A DNA stretch of 35,902 nucleotides from Rubripirellula sp. (GTDB lineage: Bacteria > Planctomycetota > Planctomycetia > Pirellulales > Pirellulaceae). The stretch covers positions 1-35,902 of the forward strand of contig JADHOA010000007.1 in assembly GCA_016779185.1 (NCBI GenBank). The letters are read 5' to 3'. Positions 27,811-35,902 of this stretch are shown here, piece after piece; the first letter of the stretch is position 1, and every line of letters begins with the position of its first letter. The notes below the pieces were generated by a model. That model was not told where the DNA came from. It did not search any database and saw only the letters and a list, made by a program, of their open reading frames with translations. The translations under genes were made by a program, and so were the position numbers.

Positions 27811-29672
27811 TACGCAGTCTCTTTACCCGTGTATGGCTTCATTTCGCCGGACTTATATTTTCCCCAATATTCATCCAGTCGCCTTTTTACTAATCCACTT
27901 AGTAGGAAAACGCCGAGGAGATTCGGGAAGCTCATTCCTAGGATCATCAAATCACTGAATTCGAGAATATTTCCTCGGGTGACGATCGATCCCAAAATGG
28001 TGAAGACGAGAAAGAGAAGTTTGTAAACAATCGAAAACTGCTCCCCAAACATTTCAACCCAGCATCGCTCACCGTAATAAGACCACGAAATGCAGGTAGA
28101 GAAAGCAAAGAGTACGACTGCACCAAAAAGGATGTAGCCAAACCACGTGTATCCGCAACTTCGGAAAGCGACTAGCGTCATCGCCGCACCACGTTTAGTC
28201 TCGATAGTTTCCTGAAGAGATTCTTTCGCAGCGGAAATATCCGATGGGCTCACTTCACCAGTTGGTGTACTGCCTTGTACTGCGGCAATGACGGTCGCCG
28301 GGCTTTGGCGATCCACGAACGTCTCAGCGTCATACGCGCCGCTCACAACCAGAACAAGCGCTGTGATGGTGCAGACCAATACGGTGTCGATGAAAGGTTC
28401 CAGCAGCGCTACGATACCTTCGCTAACCGGCTCATCTGTCTTCGCCGCAGAATGGGCGATTGCAGCTGATCCAACGCCCGCTTCATTACTGAATACAGCA
28501 CGCTGTACACCAATGATCACGACACCTAGGAATCCTCCATAAGCTGCCTGTGGTGAAAAAGCTTCGGTAATAATTTGAGTGATTGCAGCAGGGATTTCAG
28601 ATGCATTGATTGCAAGGATGTAGAGGGCTGCAGAGACATACGCCACACACATGACTGGAACTAACTTTCCAGCAACCGCTCCAATACTTTTAATTCCTCC
28701 GAGGATCACTGATCCTACGGCAATTGCCATCACAATGCCGTAGAGATAGGGATAGTCTTGCAGGATAGTAACTTCCCCTCGAATCGCTTCAAGTGATTGG
28801 CCAACTTGGAACGCGTTTCCACCACCAAAGCTCGCGCCAACACAGAGAATCATGAATAGAAGTGAAAGCACTTTTCCTAGCTTTGCCATTCCTATGTCAG
28901 CTAACCCAAATTTTAAGTATCGCATTGGACCGCCGAGCACATGGCCATCGCTGTCCTTGACTCGATAAATTTGACCAAGCGTGCATTCACTAAATTTGGC
29001 TGTCATACCTATCAAGCCAATCATGATGATCCAGAATGTTGCACCCGGCCCGCCAAGTCCAATTGCAATCGCGACACCGGCAATATTTCCTAGGCCAACC
29101 GTTGCAGAAAGCGCAGCCGAGAGCGCTTGGAAATGCGAAACATCACCCTGCTCGTTTGGGTTGTCATAGATGCCTCGTGTTAAATCGATTGCGTGTCGAA
29201 AAGCTCGGAAATTGATAAAGCCCATCCGTAGCGTTAGAAAGGTTGCTCCAAACAATAGCCAGACAACGACAAACGGCACCGATATGCCATTTGGGTAAGC
29301 CGGTGTAATCAGCCATCCGGGGAGGGTCTCGGTGGTCGTCTGGCCGTCTTTGTCGGTGGTTTGTTTCTCCGTTGGTCCGGTTCCGAAATCAAAAAAAAGC
29401 ACTGATGCAACAGGAGAAACTAAATAGTCTCCAAAGGCTCCATCCAGTTTTTGAGTCCAGTTAACTGTTTCTGCCGCAGGATTATCCGAGTCTGCATCGG
29501 GTGTTTTGCTGACAACAGCACCGTTCTCGTCACTCGCCGCTGACTCAGTGGCTGGTGCGTCGTTCACACCGGTTTTGTTTTCCTGCGCTGATAAAGGTGG
29601 GCAGAAAAAGATAGAAAATGCGATTAATACGCATGCCAGCATGGACTTCAAAACGCTTTTGAGATGATTCAT
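27810..29672 (-). CDS. AGCS (sodium:alanine) symporter family protein with N-terminal signal/acidic extension
   Basis: WLLFGATFLTLRMGFINFRAFRHAIDLTRG; SAALSATVGLGNIAGVAIAIGLGGPGATFWIIMIGLIGMTAKFSECTLGQIYR; VFSNEAGVGSAAIAHSAAKTDEPVSEGIVALLEPFIDTVLVCTITALV. Confidence 0.95.
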   Translation of the reverse strand: MNHLKSVLKSMLACVLIAFSIFFCPPLSAQENKTGVNDAPATESAASDENGAVVSKTPDADSDNPAAETVNWTQKLDGAFGDYLVSPVASVLFFDFGTGPTEKQTTDKDGQTTTETLPGWLITPAYPNGISVPFVVVWLLFGATFLTLRMGFINFRAFRHAIDLTRGIYDNPNEQGDVSHFQALSAALSATVGLGNIAGVAIAIGLGGPGATFWIIMIGLIGMTAKFSECTLGQIYRVKDSDGHVLGGPMRYLKFGLADIGMAKLGKVLSLLFMILCVGASFGGGNAFQVGQSLEAIRGEVTILQDYPYLYGIVMAIAVGSVILGGIKSIGAVAGKLVPVMCVAYVSAALYILAINASEIPAAITQIITEAFSPQAAYGGFLGVVIIGVQRAVFSNEAGVGSAAIAHSAAKTDEPVSEGIVALLEPFIDTVLVCTITALVLVVSGAYDAETFVDRQSPATVIAAVQGSTPTGEVSPSDISAAKESLQETIETKRGAAMTLVAFRSCGYTWFGYILFGAVVLFAFSTCISWSYYGERCWVEMFGEQFSIVYKLLFLVFTILGSIVTRGNILEFSDLMILGMSFPNLLGVFLLSGLVKRRLDEYWGKYKSGEMKPYTGKETA

Positions 29673-29996
29673 TAGCAAGATAAACTGAGATAAAGAGTTA
29701 GATTTGGCATGCTCGTCGCGGGATCGCTGAGAGATTGCCTAGCTTGGAGTAGACGATTGTCGCCCAATTGTCTAACGCAATGTTCGTCTCAGATCAATAA
29801 AATCAAATCAACACTACTGCTAACAAGGAGCATTTTCGGTCCAGCGTATTCTTCCCAAAGGCTTGACCCTGCAAATGAGGTTACCCAATCAGGCGTTGGG
29901 TCGGTGGCTGGTGGTAGGTATTAGAAGCTTTCGAAGCAATTTGCTACCAAGATCACCCACCCTTAGAGGGGTTTGCTGCGGCGGGCGTTAAAGAAG

Positions 29997-30069
29997 TGGT
30001 CAGGGGCGGGCTCGAACCGCCGACACCGGCCTTTTCAGGGCCGTGCTCTACCAACTGAGCTACCTGACC
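29997..30069 (-). tRNA. tRNA-Phe (GAA)
   Basis: Reverse strand GGTCAGG TA GCTC AGTTGGTA GAGC A CGGCC CTGAAAA GGCCG GTGTC GGCGG TTCGAGC CCGCC CCTGACC A; all four stems pair; anticodon GAA; 3' CCA not encoded. Confidence 0.96.
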
Positions 30070-30333
30070 AAAAATTGTATTCTACTCGTCTCGAATCTAA
30101 TAAAAGTAGTCCGAGATGTCCGATGAATCAACTCTTCGGATGGGGATAGTAGGGTATGATGCAGCATATCGTCAATCGGATGCCCAATGATTGAGGCCTA
30201 CTGTCTAGGATTTTGATAACTTTATCGATGCCCCTCTTTAGGGTGTTTTGGGTTGGTTTTTGAGATTCGGTTCGCCATTGTCCATTTTCGCGTGTAGCTT
30301 CGTCCATCGCGCGTGCATCATCACAGTTCACAT

Positions 30334-32055
30334 ATGATTTCACTCATTATCAAGAAACGACAACCTCGGCCCGTTAGTTTCCTGGTCGTGCGAGTCTTTT
30401 TGCTGTTTTCACTCCTAGCTGGTTACGCGAGTGGTTACACACCCACGGATCCGGTCGTTACGAAGATGGTCGACCGCGGCCTTGCTTACTTGGAAACTCT
30501 TACAGACAACGATCTGCCAGGCGAGCCTGGTAGTTTTTCAGGGTCATCAGGTGTGCCCGTATTGGTTGCCTATGCTCATCATAAGTGCAGGCATGATCCT
30601 GAGCATCCGATCGTCAAGCGAGGTCTGAGCATTGCGGAGCGAATTGTCGGTTCTCTTGCGTCGCGCGGGGCAAGTGGTGCGAAGCGAAATTATGAGGCTG
30701 CCGTATGCGTGCTGTTGTTTGCTGAAGTGGATCCCGACCGTTATCGACCTCAGATGGAAACGGTCCAGAAGTTTCTCTTTGATTACCAAGGCCGGAATGG
30801 ATCGTTTGGCTATCCGATGTTTGACGAGATGTCTGAGGGCGACATCTCACAAACTCAATACGCATTACTCGCGATTTGGACTTTAGATCGCAATGGATTG
30901 CCACTGGATTACGCCAAGGTTGCCAGTGCACTTCAGTGGCTGATGCGAGTCCAGGACGTGCAGGGCGGTTGGCCGTACTTTGCACGAGATTCGGGACCGG
31001 GGCGACCGCTTACCTCGCAGACCGGAGCGAGAAACCATAGTCACTCTGGAGTCAGTCAGTCGATGGCGATTGCGGGTGGTAGTAGTGTTCTAATTGCCGG
31101 CGATGCTCTGAGGATTTGGGGAGATACCAATGAGGACAAAGATCCAGGGATCGCGGGGCTTCCAGAGGCGATCAAGCTCTTCAAAGAAGACGAAAATAAA
31201 TCACGCCGCAGTCGAGTAAAAATTGCACCGGAGCCAGTTCTAGGTTCGGTGACTTTGCTGAATCGTTGGAGGCAAGCTAATCCAGCCTCTCAGGCTGACG
31301 CTTACTATTTTTATCGTCTCTACACTCTCGAGCGTCTCGAGAGTTTTTGGGAGATCGCTAAAGGGTTGCCGAAGGATTCTAGCCCAGCTTGGTACAACCA
31401 AGGCGTAGACGAGCTTCGTAAGCTTCAGCAAGGAGATGGTTCCTTTAACGGAAAAGAGACCTGGGAGAGTAAGCCAATCGCCACGGCTTTCTCGCTGTTG
31501 TTCCTAATTCGAAGTACACAAAAGACTATCTTTACGATGAGCCAAGGAAGTTTGGCGGGAGGTTATGGACTGCCGAGCGACACGACTGATATTCGGGTAG
31601 ACGGTACTCAAATTAAAGGTCGGCCTGTCGCTGCCCAAGTGACGGACATGCTTGATATTTTGGAGAAGGACGGGGCAGGGGATACCGAAGGGAAATCTCT
31701 TCCAGATGATTTGCAGCTGTCGAAGGACCCCAAAAGTCGTGCGGCTCAACTTGACCGTCTAGAACGCCTGGTGAGGGGAAGTAAGTCATGGCAGGCAAGG
31801 CGAGTTGCAGCTCAGCTTCTGGCCAGAAGTGATGACCTTCGAGTGGTTCCATCGCTCATTTACGCCCTAAGTGATCCAGATGGCCCTGTGAAGCTCTATG
31901 CACGAGATGGATTGCGGTTTCTGAGCCGAAAGTTTGATGGATATGGAATGTCGGACGAGCCGTCTCGGGTTGAAATCGAGCAGGCTCAGCAAAAGTGGCG
32001 GGACTGGTATCGAACTATTAACCCTAAGTACGTTTTCTTGGACTATGACCTTTAG
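30334..32055 (+). CDS. Exported protein with prenyltransferase/squalene-cyclase-like alpha/alpha-toroid repeats and C-terminal HEAT-like repeat
   Basis: Signal peptide (VSFLVVRVFLLFSLLAGYASG); toroid-type QLxxxxxxxGGW/GSF repeats: WLMRVQDVQGGWPYF, ELRKLQQGDGSFNGKETWESKPIATAFSLLFL; C-terminal LLARSDDLRVVPSLIYALSDPDGPVKLYARDGL. Confidence 0.8.
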   Translation: MISLIIKKRQPRPVSFLVVRVFLLFSLLAGYASGYTPTDPVVTKMVDRGLAYLETLTDNDLPGEPGSFSGSSGVPVLVAYAHHKCRHDPEHPIVKRGLSIAERIVGSLASRGASGAKRNYEAAVCVLLFAEVDPDRYRPQMETVQKFLFDYQGRNGSFGYPMFDEMSEGDISQTQYALLAIWTLDRNGLPLDYAKVASALQWLMRVQDVQGGWPYFARDSGPGRPLTSQTGARNHSHSGVSQSMAIAGGSSVLIAGDALRIWGDTNEDKDPGIAGLPEAIKLFKEDENKSRRSRVKIAPEPVLGSVTLLNRWRQANPASQADAYYFYRLYTLERLESFWEIAKGLPKDSSPAWYNQGVDELRKLQQGDGSFNGKETWESKPIATAFSLLFLIRSTQKTIFTMSQGSLAGGYGLPSDTTDIRVDGTQIKGRPVAAQVTDMLDILEKDGAGDTEGKSLPDDLQLSKDPKSRAAQLDRLERLVRGSKSWQARRVAAQLLARSDDLRVVPSLIYALSDPDGPVKLYARDGLRFLSRKFDGYGMSDEPSRVEIEQAQQKWRDWYRTINPKYVFLDYDL

Positions 32056-32146
32056 TGCTTGCGCGATTCGCGACATATTAAGCTTCAATTTCCAGTATTG
32101 AAGCTGTCTCAGTTCTTGTTTTTCTGTCGTTTCAGGTTCTTATCGC

Positions 32147-33076
32147 ATGGCATCGACTCCTACCCCGTCGACCGCAACCTCCATCGAAAACCCTAGGGTC
32201 GCAGCAAGACTGCGCGAGAGGGAAAAGCTGCGGACCAGTCGATTTGATTCGGTCACCTCATTGTTTATGGCTTTGATTATTTTCATTGGAACATTTGTTT
32301 CGATGTTGTTCATCATTTGGTTGACAAGCCGCTGGTCATTTCCGCCGCTTGCGATTGAGCCCATCATTGAGAACCCTGCCGGTAGAGGAGAGAATCCGGA
32401 GGGATTTGAGCGAGACTTCGAACCTCCTGGAGCTGAGGAGGTAGAGGAGTTAATGGAACCAACTTTGCAGGATACTTTGGAGGCAGTCACGGATGCCGTG
32501 AGCTCTGTAGCCGGGGCATTGGCGACAACGGACACAGCGGCAACAGCAACCACCTCGGGGACAGGGGCAGGCGACAGTCGTCCCCCGGGACCACCCGGTG
32601 AGGGCGAGGATATTATTCCTAGGTTTGAGCGATGGCAACTTAATTTTACCGCAAGGGATGTGCGGTCGTATGCCACTCAACTCGATTACTTCAAGATTGA
32701 GCTTGGTGCCATTGGCGGATCGATACAGGGTGTTGATATCGCATCAAATCTCTCGTCGCGTGTCCAGAAAAGTAGGATTCAAGACACCGCTTCTGAAAAG
32801 AGACTTTACTTCATGTGGAATAGTCCCAGCCCACTGATGGAGTTTGACAGGCAATTGCTTTCGTCAGCAAGTATCGAGCTTGCTAATCGCCAAATGTTGA
32901 AGTTTATACCGAAGGATCTCGAGAACCAACTTGCTGTGATCGAGTTGGAATACTCAACCAGTAAAGGTCATCCTTCCGTCACCGAAATTGCAAAAACCGT
33001 TTTCGAATGTAAGTCAAATGGAGGGGACTATGCTTTCGAGGTTGTTAGCCAACGCTATCGAAAGTCACGAAAGTAG
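32147..33076 (+). CDS. Single-pass membrane protein with TonB/TolA-like topology (putative energy transducer)
   Basis: Short charged cytoplasmic N-terminus, one TM (SLFMALIIFIGTFVSMLFIIWLTSRW), long Pro/Glu/Thr/Gly-rich linker, C-terminal globular region. Lies upstream of exbB and two exbD genes. Confidence 0.6.
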   Translation: MASTPTPSTATSIENPRVAARLREREKLRTSRFDSVTSLFMALIIFIGTFVSMLFIIWLTSRWSFPPLAIEPIIENPAGRGENPEGFERDFEPPGAEEVEELMEPTLQDTLEAVTDAVSSVAGALATTDTAATATTSGTGAGDSRPPGPPGEGEDIIPRFERWQLNFTARDVRSYATQLDYFKIELGAIGGSIQGVDIASNLSSRVQKSRIQDTASEKRLYFMWNSPSPLMEFDRQLLSSASIELANRQMLKFIPKDLENQLAVIELEYSTSKGHPSVTEIAKTVFECKSNGGDYAFEVVSQRYRKSRK

Positions 33077-33221
33077 AGTTCAAGTATTTTCCTCCTCGCT
33101 GATCTAATAGAAGGTGCAAGCTTTTTTCCACAGTTGTTTTCCTGTGGTTGCGTTTAAGCGACTTTGACTTAATCAGCGCGACACAACTAGTTTTCCATGT
33201 TTTTTAAGGACTGAACGCCTG

Positions 33222-33878
33222 ATGCTGCTAGCCTCTTTATTCGACATGATTTCCAACGCGACTTACGGAGCACTTGCTGCTGTTGCGCTGTGGGGTCTTT
33301 ATTGCATCGTGATTGTTTGGACTCGAGTTAATAAAAAACGATTCAAGTCTGAAGAAGATCAGGATGTCTTTATGGATGACATCGATCAAATGCTCGATTC
33401 CGGTGACTACGAAGGTACGTCAGAATATTGCGAAGGCGACGGACGAGCGATTCCACAAATTGTTGAGATGGCAATTCGTCATCGTGAAATGGGTTACAAA
33501 AAGGCTCGGCAATTTGTCATGGATCGATTTCAACGTGATGTGATGAGCGACATCGAGTATCGCTTATCTTGGGTTAGCACTGTGATTAAGAGTGCTCCGA
33601 TGATCGGATTGTTCGGTACGGTGTTCGGGATGATGGGAGCTTTTGAGACGTTGGCGACTTCGGAGTCAGTTGAGCCAAAGTTTCTTGCAAAGGATATTAA
33701 CATCGCACTGCGGACGACTGCTTGCGGACTGGCAATCGCGATCCCACTGATGATCTTGGTAGCGAATGTAAATATCAGGATTGCCAAGATGGAGGATTTG
33801 GTCGGTGCCGGATTGGCTAGGTTTATGGCATCGTATCGAGCATCGTTAGCCAAGTTTTCGGGCGACTCAAGAAAATAG
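33222..33878 (+). CDS. MotA/TolQ/ExbB proton channel family protein
   Basis: WVSTVIKSAPMIGLFGTVFGMMGAFETLA...LAKDINIALRTTACGLAIAIPLMILVANVNIRIAKMEDLV. Confidence 0.95.
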   Translation: MLLASLFDMISNATYGALAAVALWGLYCIVIVWTRVNKKRFKSEEDQDVFMDDIDQMLDSGDYEGTSEYCEGDGRAIPQIVEMAIRHREMGYKKARQFVMDRFQRDVMSDIEYRLSWVSTVIKSAPMIGLFGTVFGMMGAFETLATSESVEPKFLAKDINIALRTTACGLAIAIPLMILVANVNIRIAKMEDLVGAGLARFMASYRASLAKFSGDSRK

Positions 33879-33995
33879 CTGCGTCGTCAGCGAGCGTAAC
33901 CTTTTTTAAAACTCACAGAGTTAGTTCGCCCAAATTGGTAAGTGCACAACGATTCATCAACGACGAAGGACTCCTGAAGAACAGGATTGAATTCA

Positions 33996-34478
33996 ATGAG
34001 TGAGCTAGATGATGTGATGGACGATGATGATGATTTTGTCATCCCGCGAAAGAAACGCGAGGATGATGAGATGGATATCACGCCGATGATTGATATCACT
34101 TTCCTTCTGCTGATTTTCTTTATCGTTTGTTCCACCATGGACCCAACCAAAATTGGGAGCATCCCTGAGGCGGATAATGGGTTGGCAATCTCTGCAAAAA
34201 ACTCTGCGGTGATTTTTATCAAGCCGTCCGGTAGCGACAGCGTGGTTTTGAGTACTCCTGATGGAACAGAATTCAGCTCAGATGAGAATGAGCAAGCGAC
34301 TGAAATCATCGAATACATCACGAGCGAGATGGAAAAGTCGCTCGGGACTCCCAAGGAGCATGTGATGTTGTTTGGTGATTCTGAAGTAAAAGTCGGCCAA
34401 GTCACAAGAATTCAGAAGCTGATTGGTGATGCTTTTGAGGACTTGGATTCGACATATATCGCTGTCAAGGAACAGTGA
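33996..34478 (+). CDS. ExbD/TolR family biopolymer transport protein
   Basis: DDEMDITPMIDITFLLLIFFIVCSTMDP, the canonical ExbD TM with essential Asp; acidic N-terminus MSELDDVMDDDDDF. Confidence 0.94.
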   Translation: MSELDDVMDDDDDFVIPRKKREDDEMDITPMIDITFLLLIFFIVCSTMDPTKIGSIPEADNGLAISAKNSAVIFIKPSGSDSVVLSTPDGTEFSSDENEQATEIIEYITSEMEKSLGTPKEHVMLFGDSEVKVGQVTRIQKLIGDAFEDLDSTYIAVKEQ

Positions 34479-34608
34479 TTCGAGTTTGATAGTCGAATAG
34501 ATGCAATTTGAATTTAACCGGGAACCGGAAAGCCGAGTCGCTCATCAAGAGGACCTGCGATCACTCCTGGTTTCAAAAGTTGTTAAGCCAAATAATTAAG
34601 CGTTTGTT

Positions 34609-35355
34609 ATGTCGATTCAATTCACGTGTGAGCATTGTAATGCGACTCATCTGGTCAACGATCGGTTTTCCGGTAAACGCGTTCGGTGCCCAAAATGTGA
34701 ATCTCCTGTAACCGTGCCGGATAGGAATCAGGGCATCGAGTTTTTGGATGATCCATCCGATGATGACCTACTTGGTGCACAGGATCGCCCCGCAGCAAGT
34801 GTTGATCTGCCGATCGATCAGGTGCTTGACTCAAGTTCGTCTGTAATGGCTTTCAGTGATCAAGGCGACCGTTTAGCCGAGACGGTTCTGCAAGAGGATG
34901 AAGATGAAGAGCCAGTGCTCGCTCGTAAGCGTCGTCCTGAAGAAGAGATGGACATGACTCCGATGGTGGACGTTACGTTTCTCTTGCTGATCTTCTTCAT
35001 GGTGACTGCTGCCTTTAGCTTGCAGAAGTCGATCGAGATGCCCCGTCAACAAACCGACGCACCAAGTACGAGTGTGCAGGAAGAGGAGGTTGAGGAGCTG
35101 GATATGGTTGAACTTCAAGTCGATGAGTTTGGCTCTTTCCTCGTTATGGCGCCCGAATGGGAACGCGAAACACCCGGAAAGCAAAATCTGATCTCAGCTT
35201 TGAAGGAAGCAATTGCGGGAAACACAGATGGAATGCGATTAGTAGTGAAGGTGCATGAAATGGCCAAGCTGAAATCGCTTGTGGATGCAATGGATGCAGG
35301 AACAATTGCAGGGTATGCACAGCTCGAAGTGATGCAGGTAGAGGAGTTTGATTGA
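34609..35355 (+). CDS. ExbD/TolR family protein with N-terminal zinc-ribbon-like domain
   Basis: FTCEHCNATHLVNDRFSGKRVRCPKCESPVTVPD at the N-terminus, then an acidic linker, then EEEMDMTPMVDVTFLLLIFFMVTAAFSLQ. Confidence 0.93.
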   Translation: MSIQFTCEHCNATHLVNDRFSGKRVRCPKCESPVTVPDRNQGIEFLDDPSDDDLLGAQDRPAASVDLPIDQVLDSSSSVMAFSDQGDRLAETVLQEDEDEEPVLARKRRPEEEMDMTPMVDVTFLLLIFFMVTAAFSLQKSIEMPRQQTDAPSTSVQEEEVEELDMVELQVDEFGSFLVMAPEWERETPGKQNLISALKEAIAGNTDGMRLVVKVHEMAKLKSLVDAMDAGTIAGYAQLEVMQVEEFD

Positions 35356-35455
35356 GATGAACTCAAGCCACACAATTTTATTTTTGCGGTAAAAAATCGG
35401 TTCGCCACCAACCCGCGTTTTATAGCCCCCGACGTTTATAGATTCTTGACAAATT

Positions 35456-35902
35456 ATGTTAGCAAATGAACTGATTGATCGATTGGAGAGCCTCGGACTA
35501 CTCGACCAAGAGATTATCGAGGCATTGCGTGAGCAACTTGTGCAGGGTGGTACTCGAGTTACTCCCGAAGCGGTTGCAAAGCTGCTCGTCGATAACGGCC
35601 ATCTCACTCGCTTTCAAGCGACCAAGTTGATCGGCGAGTTGCGAAGTGGGGAATATGATTCCGAAACAGAAGGATCGGGGGGACTCATCGAAGAATTGGA
35701 AGTCTTGCCCGAAGACGATATTGAGCCGATTGAGGTCGAGGCCGAAGAGGTAATGCCGGTTTATGAGGCATCTACAGAGCTCTATGAATCGTTCGAAGAA
35801 AGTGAAGTCGTAGCCGTTGAAGCCGTAGAGCTTGGAGAGGATGAGGCGAAGGTCGATAGGCCGAAGCCCAATCGAAAAAAGCCAGATGTAGAGAAGTCGC
35901 AG
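35456..35902 (+). CDS. Planctomycete-type protein, N-terminal part only (runs off window)
   Basis: Open to the window end: MLANELIDRLESLGLLDQEIIEALREQLVQGGTRVTPEAVAKLLVDNGHLTRFQATKLIGELRSGEYD, then a very acidic linker. Resembles an N-terminal domain seen ahead of kinase/propeller regions in planctomycete proteins (recollection, not searched). Confidence 0.7.
   Translation, partial: MLANELIDRLESLGLLDQEIIEALREQLVQGGTRVTPEAVAKLLVDNGHLTRFQATKLIGELRSGEYDSETEGSGGLIEELEVLPEDDIEPIEVEAEEVMPVYEASTELYESFEESEVVAVEAVELGEDEAKVDRPKPNRKKPDVEKSQ

Noticed and set aside
29890-29996. Imperfect pairing (tggtag...ctacca, gggt...accc) downstream of tRNA-Phe
   Set aside because: Long-range and imperfect; no convincing terminator or ncRNA structure by eye.
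32140-32676. 178-aa minus-strand ORF opposite the TonB-like gene
   Set aside because: Ser/Ala/Val-rich low-complexity mirror of the Pro/Thr/Glu linker; no domain recognised.
33887-34405. 172-aa minus-strand ORF opposite exbD1
   Set aside because: Ser-rich mirror of the acidic coding region; exbD is unambiguous on the plus strand.
1-35902. CRISPR arrays, insertion sequences, prophage or toxin-antitoxin/defence modules
   Set aside because: No direct-repeat array, transposase, integrase, phage structural gene or known defence domain was recognised.

Overview
The window looks like a chromosomal segment from a Planctomycetota-type bacterium. This is inferred from the family mix (MoxR/DUF58/transglutaminase cluster, ExbD fused to a zinc ribbon, acidic planctomycete-style N-terminal domain); no database search was possible. 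It holds about 24 recognisable CDSs and one tRNA-Phe(GAA). I saw no CRISPR array, prophage, transposase or rRNA. Most genes are housekeeping or common accessory types: TrkH, SRAP/YedK, di-heme peroxidase, ComM/YifB, MoxR-DUF58-transglutaminase, EamA, PurQ, DCC thioredoxin-like, SucA (OGDH E1), ABC-F, DusB, AGCS symporter, AlkP-superfamily hydrolase. The best candidates for an undescribed system are: (1) a co-directional cluster at 30334-35902 with a secreted alpha/alpha-toroid plus HEAT protein, a TonB/TolA-like single-pass protein, ExbB/TolQ, two ExbD/TolR proteins (one with an N-terminal zinc ribbon), and a truncated planctomycete-type protein; (2) a three-way-junction or alternative-hairpin element in the comM leader (8326-8373); (3) a methyltransferase whose frame is broken exactly at a T9 homopolymer (6223-6231).
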